NCBI RefSeq assembly: GCF_902491285.1
Contig: NZ_CABUHK010000079.1
Coordinates: forward strand, 1 to 24,712
Length of the DNA: 24,712 bases
DNA from: an uncultured Bacteroides sp.
Lineage (GTDB): Bacteria > Bacteroidota > Bacteroidia > Bacteroidales > Bacteroidaceae
Direction: 5' to 3'
Numbering within the stretch: position 1 is the first letter of the stretch; each line of letters begins with the position of its first letter. Of the stretch, positions 15,723 to 23,962 are shown in pieces. Made by a program: the position numbers and the translations under genes. The notes beneath the pieces are model-generated. The model ran no database searches and had not been told where the DNA came from. It saw only the letters and a list, made by a program, of their open reading frames with translations.

Positions 15723-18377
15723 ATGAATCTATTAAGAAAAATAAACTGGTTGTTTGCAGCAATGCTTTGTATAGCATTGGTGTCAAGTTGTTCAGATGAC
15801 GATGTCGTTTCTGGCAATGGAACATCAGGATACCTCAAGTTATGTCTGACTTCTTCAAAGGCCGTAACTAGAGCTACTACATTAGATTATATGTCTGATG
15901 CTAAAAAGGTAGAGGTATCTATGTTGTACAATGATATGTATGTAACACAATCCTTGAATCTGAGTTCTGTGGCTGATGCCGCAGATCTCGGACTGGAATC
16001 TGAGAATTTGGAACTGCGTTCAGGTGAATACCGTATCATGAGTTACACTCTTTTGAGTGCAGTGAAACCGGGTATGGAGAAACCTGAGAAGTTGGCTACT
16101 ATTTATCCGGATGAATCATTAACCTTTCAGATTACGAGTGGACATCTTACAGAGCTTGATGTGAAAGTAAAAGCAACTGTACGTGGACGTGTTTACTTCG
16201 ATCTTTTGAAAGATTTGTCCAACTATGATGAAGAAATGGATAAAGCTAATAGTGGTAAGACTCGTGCTGCATTAGAAACTGATCCTAAAAATTTTACTTA
16301 TGCAAATGTAGAAGAAGTGGATCTTTACTATCGTAAGAAAGGTACAAGTGAATATGCAACTCCGCATGCTTTTAAAGTTTATGAAACAAGCAATGAAAAG
16401 TATCTGCATACTGACACTGTAAGTTGGGAATCCGGAGAGTATGAAATAACTCGTTACATGATGTACGATAAAGATCGTAGAAGTATTTTGTTGGCAGGTG
16501 ATTTGAAAAATACCTATGTGACAGTTACTACTGGAGATTATACAGAAGGAAGCGTTGATGTCAAATTCCCTGAGAATATGTATGCCATCAAAGACTATAT
16601 TGCCCTCTACACTATTTGGGTAAATATGGATGGAGCTAACTGGAGCTATGCCGGTGAATCTTTTCCGACAGGAGCCAACTGGCGTTTTGCCGAGCGTCCA
16701 ATTGATGAATGGGGAAACCAGCCGGGTGTGGAATTAGATACCTATGGTCGTGTGAAAACATTGGAGCTTGGTTCTTTCAATCCAAAAGGAGCTATACCTG
16801 ATGCTTTGGGTGATTTAACAGAATTGGTCTCTTTAGCATTAGGAACTCATAATGACTTGGCGTCTGTTGAAAACTTTGAGGGGGATAAGGTAAGTTATAG
16901 TTTGAATCCTATTGAGTTGTACCGTAAGGGCATTGATTATCGCGCACATCGTATGGAAATTGCAAAAGAAAGATTAAGGATCCTGCATCCTTCGCCGATT
17001 GACAATGGTAAGTTATATACTTCGAAGAAAGTTACTGCTTTGAAATATGCTACTTCCGCTACCTATGATTTTGCTCAAGGCTCTATCTCCAATCGTATAA
17101 CAAAGATTCCGGCTTCAATCCGCAACCTGACGAAGCTAAACTATTTGTTTGTGGCAAACGGTTTGATTGGATTGAATGATGATGATCTTCCTGTAGAATT
17201 GGCAGAGTTACCTGACTTAACCGATGTGGAGTTTTATAATTGTAAGTTTAAGAAATTCCCTACTGCATTGGAAAAAATGACGAAAGTAGTTTCATTAAAC
17301 TTTAGTTGTAATGCAACCATGGAACCTGCTGAACTCTTGAGAGGATTAAATGCATTCATAACTAACTGTAAGGATGAATTGCAGATCTTGTATGTATCTT
17401 CTTGTGGATTGGAAGAATTCCCTATGGCATTGACTGAAGCAACTAAAATTGGTTTACTAGATCTTTCATCTAACAAATTGAGAAAGTTGCCGGGAACAGG
17501 TCGTAAGTTAGCACCGGTACAGGCATTTTTTGATCATAATAAGATTACAGAGATTGCTGATGATTTCTGTGAGACAGATGATATTGAGAAATTTGCAGTA
17601 TCGAATAATATGCTGAAAGTATTTCCTAATTTGTTTAAAGACGGAAAAGATAGCAAATACCAAGCTACAAGTGTAGACTTTTCAGATAATCATATAGAAC
17701 GTTTTGCCGATGGATTCAATGGCATCAATGTTGAAACATTGACACTTACTAAAAATGATTTTGGTAAGGCCAATAAAGATGAGAAAGGAAAAGGGTATTT
17801 TCTGGGAGCATTGAAAGGTTCAGGAATCAGCTATTTATTAATTAATAACTGTGAATTAGATACACTGCCTCCTTGTTCTTTCGAAGAATTGGAAGTGTTG
17901 GAAGCGTTAGATTTATCAGGAAATTATCTTAGATATCTGCCAACTGAATTTAACTCCAGAAATTTGGTCTTTGTATCCGGGTTGAATTTGTCTTTCAATA
18001 AATTCAAGGTCTTCCCAATGAAAGCAATGGAATTACCTATGTTGAATAAACTATATCTGACTGATCAATGGGATATTGATAAAAAGACAGGTAAGGAGAG
18101 CCGCCCTTTACAAGACTGGCCATCTGCTTTGTCTTCTTATCCGGGATATGCAACTTTGAGACTTTTAGACGTATCCAACAATGATATTCGTAAAATTCCG
18201 GAATCGAACTTCCCTACTTTATTGGCAGAGTTTAATATAACTGATAATAATAATATTGATGTGACTATTCCGTCTGAAGTTTGTTCGAAAATATCTTCCG
18301 GCATATATAGATTGGCATATGATTCAAATCAGTATATTATAGGATGTCCGATTCTTGATTTGGATATGAATAAATAA
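15723..18377 (+). CDS. Large leucine-rich-repeat surface lipoprotein with duplicated DUF4458-like domains
   Basis: 884 residues. The lipobox is LVSSC (C23), followed by SDDDVV, a surface-display signal. Two related beta domains follow, at about 36-150 and 155-285. They share the motif SGEYRIMSY (100-108) and SGEYEITRY (237-245) near their ends, and look like tandem DUF4458-type domains. Residues 305-375 form an LRR cap of plant-LRR style: NWSYAGE, GRVKTLELGSF, then GAIPDALGDLTELVSLALG. The LRR solenoid runs from about 455 to 880 in 22-26 residue units, for example LLDLSSNKLRKLP (578-590), ALDLSGNYLRYLP (728-740) and LRLLDVSNNDIRKIP (812-826). A charged, probably helical insert lies at about 395-425. 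No catalytic motif is seen. A ligand-binding role, most naturally for protein, is inferred. Confidence 0.85.
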   Translation: MNLLRKINWLFAAMLCIALVSSCSDDDVVSGNGTSGYLKLCLTSSKAVTRATTLDYMSDAKKVEVSMLYNDMYVTQSLNLSSVADAADLGLESENLELRSGEYRIMSYTLLSAVKPGMEKPEKLATIYPDESLTFQITSGHLTELDVKVKATVRGRVYFDLLKDLSNYDEEMDKANSGKTRAALETDPKNFTYANVEEVDLYYRKKGTSEYATPHAFKVYETSNEKYLHTDTVSWESGEYEITRYMMYDKDRRSILLAGDLKNTYVTVTTGDYTEGSVDVKFPENMYAIKDYIALYTIWVNMDGANWSYAGESFPTGANWRFAERPIDEWGNQPGVELDTYGRVKTLELGSFNPKGAIPDALGDLTELVSLALGTHNDLASVENFEGDKVSYSLNPIELYRKGIDYRAHRMEIAKERLRILHPSPIDNGKLYTSKKVTALKYATSATYDFAQGSISNRITKIPASIRNLTKLNYLFVANGLIGLNDDDLPVELAELPDLTDVEFYNCKFKKFPTALEKMTKVVSLNFSCNATMEPAELLRGLNAFITNCKDELQILYVSSCGLEEFPMALTEATKIGLLDLSSNKLRKLPGTGRKLAPVQAFFDHNKITEIADDFCETDDIEKFAVSNNMLKVFPNLFKDGKDSKYQATSVDFSDNHIERFADGFNGINVETLTLTKNDFGKANKDEKGKGYFLGALKGSGISYLLINNCELDTLPPCSFEELEVLEALDLSGNYLRYLPTEFNSRNLVFVSGLNLSFNKFKVFPMKAMELPMLNKLYLTDQWDIDKKTGKESRPLQDWPSALSSYPGYATLRLLDVSNNDIRKIPESNFPTLLAEFNITDNNNIDVTIPSEVCSKISSGIYRLAYDSNQYIIGCPILDLDMNK

Positions 18378-18393
18378 TGGAGGAACAGAATTT

Positions 18394-20163
18394 ATGAATT
18401 ATTTATTTAAAGATATGAAAGCAATGTGCTGGGCAATAGTTGCCCTGACATTATTATCGGTGGCTTCTTGTAAAGATGATGACGATAATGTAGCAAGCGG
18501 CTTCTCTGTTGATCAGACAGAAATGCAGTTTTCAAATAACGGTGGAACTATTGAGTTGAAAGTTGCTACTGGTCAGACATGGACTGCTGAGGCTGAAAAT
18601 GATTGGTGTATGGTCAGCCCGGCTACTGGAGTAGGAAGTGGCGTGTGTGTGATAAAGACAGATTCTTCTTATTTATATAAGGAACGTACTGGTCGGGTTA
18701 TCTTCTATTCTGATAAAGGAGATTTGGCAGAAGTATTAGTGAAACAATATGGATACGAACCTACTATTGAATTTACAGAGGCAGAAGTGATAGTACCGTC
18801 TTATGCTGCTCCTGAAAAAGCGTATGTAGATGTTGAGGCTATTGCCAATGTTCCTTTTGAAGTCGTAATTCCGGAGGAAGCAAAGGCATGGTTGACTCTT
18901 GAGGGGACTTCTACTTATACCCCGTCAACAACAATTCCTCGTAAGCAGAAATTCCGTTTTAAATTTAAAACCTATACGGACTTTGATGCTGACCGTATCG
19001 CTGAAGTACAATTCAACCAAAAGCCAACTCTCACACGTGCTTCTGGAGAATCGGCAATGTTGAACAAAATCGTGAAGATTACTCAGGAGAAAGCTCCGCT
19101 AATTATACCTTCACGTGAAGGTGACTCATTGGCTGTTCTAGCTGTAACACGAGTAATCAATGCAGGCCTAGGTTCGTCAACCAGCCGTCCGATTACTCAC
19201 TGGGATAATATTGTTGTTGAAGAACGTACTTATGATTATTATAACCCGATAACGAAATATGAGAAAAAGGATACTACAGAACTTCGTGTGATTGGTTTGC
19301 GTTTGTCAATGTTTGATACGGACGAGTCTGTTCCATATCAGATTAAATATTTGACAGAACTTGAAACATTTGCTGCTATTGCCAACTCAAATGCATATAG
19401 AAAGAAGATAGCTCTGGGGCCTGAAATAACAACGCTCAATAAACTAAAGAGCATTTCTTTTATGGGATATGGTCTTAATAGTCTTCCGGCAGAAATGGCT
19501 AATATGCAGAGTCTGGAAGAATTAGATTTGAATGGTAATACAATCTTGAGTTTAGAATCAATTAAGGATGTACTTTTAGGATTGAAAGATAAACTTAAAT
19601 ATTTGGATATAGGTGGTAATAGAATTAGTGGTTCTGTCATGAACCTGAGTACGGATGTTCCAAAAAATGAAACATTGGAAACGATTGGTTTGGGAGGAGA
19701 CTTGGCAAAATGTGACTGGCTGTTCCGTGATATGAAAGCGTTGGAAGAACTTCATATGTCATATAACTATTTTTATGGTAATATTCCAGATTTGAATGGT
19801 GTTAAAGATGGCATTCTTCCTAATATGAAATATCTGACATTAAACTTGAATCGTTTGACAGGCAAAGTCCCTGATTGGATATTGTATCACAAGTATTTAG
19901 CTTGTTGGAACCCATTCTTGTTGTTGTTCAATCAGGAAGGTTATGATAATAAAGGAACTATAGCCGGGTTTACTAATGCCCCCACTAAATTCTCTGAATT
20001 TCCGGCTGAATATAACCGTACTTGTCCGGAGGATGAAGAAGCTGCTGCTGTTGCGGCTAAACTGCCTCCATTGACTCAAGAGGATCTCAATACAGTGCCT
20101 TTGCACGGTAATTGGAGATATTATAGAATGCTTAATAAAAACTGGTATTTGAATTGGAAATGA
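18394..20163 (+). CDS. Chimeric BACON + LRR surface lipoprotein
   Basis: 589 residues. GGAGG at 18379-18383 lies 10 nt before ATG 18394, which supports this start over the in-frame ATG at 18415. The lipobox is SVASC (C26), followed by KDDDDN. The BACON domain spans about 35-118, with WTAEAENDWCMVSPATGVG (63-81), ERTGRVIFY and VLVKQYG. A second Ig-like domain spans about 122-232. An LRR section runs from about 295 to 495 with SLEELDLNGNTILSL (373-387), KLKYLDIGGNRISG (400-413) and MKYLTLNLNRLTGKVPDW (478-495). The C-terminus is Trp/Tyr rich (GNWRYYRMLNKNWYLNWK). The protein combines the architecture of the two genes before it. Its stop overlaps the next start by 4 nt (ATGA), so translation of the two is probably coupled. 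Confidence 0.82.
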   Translation: MNYLFKDMKAMCWAIVALTLLSVASCKDDDDNVASGFSVDQTEMQFSNNGGTIELKVATGQTWTAEAENDWCMVSPATGVGSGVCVIKTDSSYLYKERTGRVIFYSDKGDLAEVLVKQYGYEPTIEFTEAEVIVPSYAAPEKAYVDVEAIANVPFEVVIPEEAKAWLTLEGTSTYTPSTTIPRKQKFRFKFKTYTDFDADRIAEVQFNQKPTLTRASGESAMLNKIVKITQEKAPLIIPSREGDSLAVLAVTRVINAGLGSSTSRPITHWDNIVVEERTYDYYNPITKYEKKDTTELRVIGLRLSMFDTDESVPYQIKYLTELETFAAIANSNAYRKKIALGPEITTLNKLKSISFMGYGLNSLPAEMANMQSLEELDLNGNTILSLESIKDVLLGLKDKLKYLDIGGNRISGSVMNLSTDVPKNETLETIGLGGDLAKCDWLFRDMKALEELHMSYNYFYGNIPDLNGVKDGILPNMKYLTLNLNRLTGKVPDWILYHKYLACWNPFLLLFNQEGYDNKGTIAGFTNAPTKFSEFPAEYNRTCPEDEEAAAVAAKLPPLTQEDLNTVPLHGNWRYYRMLNKNWYLNWK

Positions 20164-22025
20164 AAATGACAAAGTATATGAAGTGGACACTTCTATTCTG
20201 TTTCATGATCTGCGCAGCTCTGTTTACAGGCTGCTCAGATGATGATGAAGTTGCAACCTTAGCCGAAGGACAAGGAGAAGTGACTTTTAAGTTTGTGCGC
20301 AATAAGGTTTTTACCATATCTACATTAGAAGACATGGCACGACTGAAAGTGACGCTGGAAAAAGATGGTAACAAAATTGATTTGAAAACAGTTGATTTGA
20401 CTGGTAACGAAGACGAATTGACTTCTGAAACTCTTGCATTGGAGGAAGGTACATATCAAGTTGTGAAATATGTAGCTTATAACAACAAAGGAACACAGAT
20501 TCAGGAAGCTTATGTAGATGATGAAAATATTGTCATAGTTAAGCATGGAGAAATGGCGACTTTCTATTTCCCGATTTCTATTCGTTTTGTATATGTTAAT
20601 AATCAATTGCGTAATCAATTGTTTGGCTTGTGCGAACAAGCGTTAGGTACTGATTCAACTAAATGGCCCAAAGCGTGGCGTATAGAGAATGAAGATCTAT
20701 TAACTTGGGAGAATCTTGAGTTTGAAGTGGATGATTATGGAAATATATCTTATTTGGCAGGTATTATATTTGATAATAAGTCATTTCCGGGTATGAAGAA
20801 AATACCTGAACTAATCAGTTCATTCTCTACTTTGGAAGGTATTCAGATTGTGGATATTCCGGAGTTTGAGGAATTACCCGGCAATTTGGATAAGTCTACA
20901 CTTTATGCCATTAAGATAATGAATACCGGATTCAAAGCTTTTCCGAAGAACTTTGAGAAGATGAAGAATCTACGTTCGCTTACTATTGTGAATAGCCAAT
21001 TGGATGAGCTTCCTGCTCGCTTGGGTGAACTTCCGGAGCTTCGTGACTTGGAAATTAGTGGAAATAAAATATCTGAATTTCCTGCTGCACTTGCGGAGAA
21101 ATTGCAAAAGGTGGTTTCACTTCGAATGAATGATACTAAACTATCCACGCTGCCTTCTACTATTTTCAGTATGAAGATGGTGTCTACTTTTGATTTCCGT
21201 AATAATCCCGGCCTGAATTCCTTACCGGAAAGTCGCGGTGAAGGTGTTCGCATGGGAGGGTTGCTTTTAGACAATTGCGGCTTTACATCCATTCCCAAAA
21301 TAGCACAAGGAAGATTACGTACACTTACGTTAGCTAATAATAAGATTACTTCTGTTTCGGCGAATGAATTGAATGCGTTATCAAGTGCATTGGATATATT
21401 GATTTTAGATGGAAATGAAATAAAATCTTTTCCGAAGATGAAATCCTCTTCATTGATGGAGTTAGGCTTGAATAACTGTGGATTGACAGTGATTCCGGAT
21501 TTATCAGAGTTGCCTGAACTTTGTGTGCTTTCACTAAGTGACAACCATATTGTTGAAGTGAAAGATGAAACTTTTGCTAAATGTACTAAATTTGCTATAT
21601 TGGATCTCTCTAATAATACAGAGTTGAGAACTTTCTCGGATAATGCCGGAGGATTTACACTGGTCGATCAAACGGTCAATTATAGAAGTAAAAAAACTGT
21701 TGGTGGAAAGATTGTTGAGTATGGTGAAAAATATTTGCAGAATGCAGCAAAGCCTTTTTATTTGAACTGTGTAAATGTGGATAACTGCCCGAACTTGGTT
21801 TGGGAAGTACCGGAAACCTGGTGTTGTATCAAGAATTTCCATGTATCAAATAAGGAAGATTTGGAACTGCCTGTTAGAAATGTAATTGTCTATAATCGTG
21901 GTTCGAATGGAGTGACTCGTAAAGAGTGTCCTGTATGCAAAGTGGATGATCAGATAAGAGTGTATACGTTTCCAAAGACTTTGGAGGAAATTATCGCAGG
22001 GCTTAAAGAGAACCAAGATAAATAA
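20160..22025 (+). CDS. Second LRR surface lipoprotein with one DUF4458-like domain
   Basis: 621 residues from ATG 20160, which overlaps the previous stop as ATGA; ATG 20166 is a possible alternative. The lipobox is LFTGC (C25), followed by SDDDEV. One beta domain (about 38-145) contains EEGTYQVVKYVAY (95-107), related to the two in the 884-residue neighbour. LRRs extend over about 225-490, with roughly ten units of 22-24 residues such as LRSLTIVNSQLDELP (271-285), LRDLEISGNKISEFP (294-308) and LMELGLNNCGLTVIP (432-446). The C-terminal cap (490-621) is unusually Cys-rich for this operon, with C537, C543, C555, C556 and CPVC (590-593). These could form disulfides or bind a metal. No enzyme motif is seen. 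Confidence 0.83.
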   Translation: MKMTKYMKWTLLFCFMICAALFTGCSDDDEVATLAEGQGEVTFKFVRNKVFTISTLEDMARLKVTLEKDGNKIDLKTVDLTGNEDELTSETLALEEGTYQVVKYVAYNNKGTQIQEAYVDDENIVIVKHGEMATFYFPISIRFVYVNNQLRNQLFGLCEQALGTDSTKWPKAWRIENEDLLTWENLEFEVDDYGNISYLAGIIFDNKSFPGMKKIPELISSFSTLEGIQIVDIPEFEELPGNLDKSTLYAIKIMNTGFKAFPKNFEKMKNLRSLTIVNSQLDELPARLGELPELRDLEISGNKISEFPAALAEKLQKVVSLRMNDTKLSTLPSTIFSMKMVSTFDFRNNPGLNSLPESRGEGVRMGGLLLDNCGFTSIPKIAQGRLRTLTLANNKITSVSANELNALSSALDILILDGNEIKSFPKMKSSSLMELGLNNCGLTVIPDLSELPELCVLSLSDNHIVEVKDETFAKCTKFAILDLSNNTELRTFSDNAGGFTLVDQTVNYRSKKTVGGKIVEYGEKYLQNAAKPFYLNCVNVDNCPNLVWEVPETWCCIKNFHVSNKEDLELPVRNVIVYNRGSNGVTRKECPVCKVDDQIRVYTFPKTLEEIIAGLKENQDK

Positions 22026-22030
22026 TTTGC

Positions 22031-23083
22031 ATGAGATTATTGAATAAGTTATTATTTATTCTTCCTCTCCTAAGTGTCATCACTTCTTGTGGTGACACTG
22101 AACCGGAGACTCCGGAAATTATTCCTCCGGAGCTTCCGGTTACTTCATTTTGGGAAAGGCAATCGCATCTGGCAATGATGGGATGGAAAGGAAATGTGAA
22201 TACTGTGAAAGAATCATCTTATTTGGTATCTTTAGAAGTGTGGAATAAAGATGAGGAAGCAATCTCTTCTATTGAATGGAAATTTGACGCTAATGGCCAT
22301 CTGACATATTATAATCCTACTGGAATCGAACCGGTAACGTATATCCGTGACGTATGGCAAACGGTAGCTTGCTATTCTTATGAATATGATGAATCTGGAA
22401 AAATGGTGAAAGCTATTGTGAATGATTTTAGCGGAGAACCTGTAATATATACATTGGCTTATGGAAAGCATGAATCTTATGTGCCTCTGATATTTCCTTT
22501 GGGAGCTTATGAATTCTTTTTAGTAAAAGGTTTGGAAAGCATCTCTAGTGAAGATGGGAGTATTTCTTATTCTTTTGATGGTAATACTGCTTCATATATT
22601 TCAGAATCTTGGAGTGGTACGTCAACTACTACTTTTGAGTATACTGCCGAAAGTCTGTATCCGGTTCAGAAAACTGTTATACAGGAAAGAGGTGGAGTAA
22701 TCACTAATACAGAAGTGATATCTTATGTTTATAATGATGACGGCAGTTTGGCATCAACGGATAAAATAGTGAAAGAAGGAGAAAATGAAGTAGAGCGTAC
22801 AGTGACACGTTTTATATCATCATCCTTGTTGCTTGCTTTCCGACTGACTGATGCAGGGGGACAATTGGACTGGACTTATAAATATAATGAAAACAACTGG
22901 TGGACGGAGGTTTCTTATAAGGAAGATTTGGGTGAAGAGATAGAAGCTAAGGAAACAAGCGCTTATACTCAAAAGGATGCTATTGGTAATTGGACGGAAG
23001 CCATGCAACAGCAAAATAGTCAGGTGGATTGGTCTCATTTTGACTCTTCAGTCAGAGTAAACCGCATCATAAGTTATTATTGA
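22031..23083 (+). CDS. Surface lipoprotein with YD-like beta repeats
   Basis: 350 residues, 5 nt after the previous stop. The lipobox is VITSC (C20), followed by the acidic, Pro-rich linker GDTEPETPEIIPPELP. A lead motif, MMGWKGNVNTVKESSYLV, precedes about seven short aromatic repeats: EWKFDANGHLTYY, YSYEYDESGKMVKAI, ISYSFDGNTASYI, TTFEYTAESLYPVQ, ISYVYNDDGSLAST, WTYKYNENNWWTEV and SAYTQKDAIGNWTEAM. These resemble the YD repeats of RHS-type beta shells, but there are too few for a closed cage. No toxin or nuclease motif is visible. It is the last gene of the operon. Its stop lies inside the end of the convergent DUF1573 gene (7-bp overlap). Confidence 0.72.
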   Translation: MRLLNKLLFILPLLSVITSCGDTEPETPEIIPPELPVTSFWERQSHLAMMGWKGNVNTVKESSYLVSLEVWNKDEEAISSIEWKFDANGHLTYYNPTGIEPVTYIRDVWQTVACYSYEYDESGKMVKAIVNDFSGEPVIYTLAYGKHESYVPLIFPLGAYEFFLVKGLESISSEDGSISYSFDGNTASYISESWSGTSTTTFEYTAESLYPVQKTVIQERGGVITNTEVISYVYNDDGSLASTDKIVKEGENEVERTVTRFISSSLLLAFRLTDAGGQLDWTYKYNENNWWTEVSYKEDLGEEIEAKETSAYTQKDAIGNWTEAMQQQNSQVDWSHFDSSVRVNRIISYY

Positions 23084-23817
23084 CTACATTTTTCCGAAGT
23101 GATAATGATAGAAACTTTACCCGCTACATTCTGTTGGCGGGTATTTTCTTTTAATCGGATACAGAATGTCCGGTTTTTATCTTTATCAGCAGAACGTATG
23201 ATTTGAATTTCTCCTTTTTGATTTGGTTGTAAAATATTGGGGACTAATGTAGCGGATAGACAAGGGATGCTGGATTCTATTGATACATGAAGAGAGCCGT
23301 TCCCGCTATTGACTACCATAATGCTTTGCTGTTGAATATCACCACGCATTTGTTTTAACTTCATGCCAGTGGTTCGCAACTGTAAATCTCCCATTACATA
23401 AGGATAAGATTTGTCTTTTCGAATAGCTCCTGGTGTCACAGTACCTTTCACGGACAAGTGTACTTTATTTTCTTGACTGGAGAAGCTTACTAAAATTGTA
23501 CGATTGAAAACCCCAGGTCGTCCCTGTGGATTGTAGATAATGCTAATCTCTCCACTTTCTCCTGGTAGAATAGCCTTTTTAGTATATTGGGGAACAGCAC
23601 AACCACATGTACTTTGCACATGCGCTATGGCTATAGCGTCAGTCTGATGATTGGTGAACTTGAATGTACAAACTTTAGGATTACTATCTTCTGAAAAAGT
23701 ACCTAAATCGTTAATTAATTTATCAAATACTATTTTATTTTGTGCCTTAGATTGAACCGATAGGATACAAAACGCGCCTATGATAAAGAATATAATTGAA
23801 ATACGTTTGCTTCTCAT
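23077..23817 (-). CDS. Secreted DUF1573-family protein
   Basis: 246 residues with a signal peptide (about 1-25, cleavage likely after SKA) and no lipobox, so it is periplasmic or secreted. The N-terminal domain (about 28-128) carries the DUF1573 features: NDLGTFSEDS, CTFKFTNHQTDAI, the STCGCAVPQYTKKAILPGE motif with its paired cysteines, and GRPGVFNRTILVSFSS. These are Ig-like (ASH/MSP-type) beta sandwiches common in Bacteroidetes. The second half has a similar pattern: IMVVNSGNGSLHVSIESS, then LQPNQKGEIQI. The molecular function of the family is not established. The gene is divergent from perR and convergent with the SusC/D operon, overlapping its last gene by 7 bp. Confidence 0.8.
   Translation of the reverse strand: MRSKRISIIFFIIGAFCILSVQSKAQNKIVFDKLINDLGTFSEDSNPKVCTFKFTNHQTDAIAIAHVQSTCGCAVPQYTKKAILPGESGEISIIYNPQGRPGVFNRTILVSFSSQENKVHLSVKGTVTPGAIRKDKSYPYVMGDLQLRTTGMKLKQMRGDIQQQSIMVVNSGNGSLHVSIESSIPCLSATLVPNILQPNQKGEIQIIRSADKDKNRTFCIRLKENTRQQNVAGKVSIIITSEKCSQ
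23118..23152 (+). terminator. Candidate terminator of the SusC/D-LRR operon, inside the antisense gene
   Basis: TACCCGC (23118-23124) pairs with GCGGGTA (23137-23143) around a 12-nt loop, followed by TTTTCTTTT (23144-23152). It lies 35 nt after the last plus-strand stop, in the orientation needed to end the 15-kb operon. It is contained entirely in the coding sequence of the convergent DUF1573 gene. Confidence 0.7.
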
Positions 23818-23840
23818 GCTTTTTCCTTATTATAATGTGA

Positions 23841-23848
23841 CAAAAGTA
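23841..23848 (-). promoter_or_regulatory. Candidate -7 box of the DUF1573 gene
   Basis: On the minus strand, 23848-23841 reads TACTTTTG (TAnnTTTG), 23 nt before the ATG at 23817. No clear -33 TTTG is visible. Confidence 0.5.
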
Positions 23849-23880
23849 ATGCTTTTTATGAAACTTTTTCTCATAAACTA

Positions 23881-23911
23881 TTGGTTTATTCCGAAGAACT
23901 CTTTATCTTTG
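23881..23911 (+). promoter_or_regulatory. Candidate perR-rbr promoter
   Basis: TATCTTTG at 23904-23911 matches TAnnTTTG. ATTG ending at 23883 is a 3-of-4 match to the -33 TTTG, with exactly 20 nt between the elements. Transcription should begin near 23918. Confidence 0.6.
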
Positions 23912-23919
23912 CATTGGAT

Positions 23920-23934
23920 TTATAATTGTAATGA
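23920..23934 (+). promoter_or_regulatory. Possible PerR box
   Basis: TTATAATTGTAATGA matches 11 of the 14 fixed positions of the PerR operator TTATAATnATTATAA and sits at the predicted start site of the perR transcript, where binding would repress. A second partial site, ATTATAAT (23829-23836), lies by the DUF1573 promoter. A/T-rich sequence makes chance matches fairly likely. Confidence 0.35.
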
Positions 23935-23962
23935 ATACAAGTTTGGAAAAAAGGGGCAAATG

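Noticed and set aside
20903..21544. 213-codon open frame on the minus strand inside the second LRR gene
   Set aside because: It mirrors a strongly LRR-patterned coding frame, has Ser/Leu-rich low-complexity composition typical of antisense shadows, and has no promoter or ribosome-binding context.
22031..23083. RHS/polymorphic toxin
   Set aside because: It is a small lipoprotein with few repeats, no RHS core cleavage motif, no C-terminal toxin domain and no immunity gene next to it.
23780..23959. N-terminal extension of the PerR reading frame by about 60 codons
   Set aside because: It crosses the divergent promoter region and the end of the DUF1573 gene, lacks a good start context, and PerR proteins begin at the MKPYERLL position.
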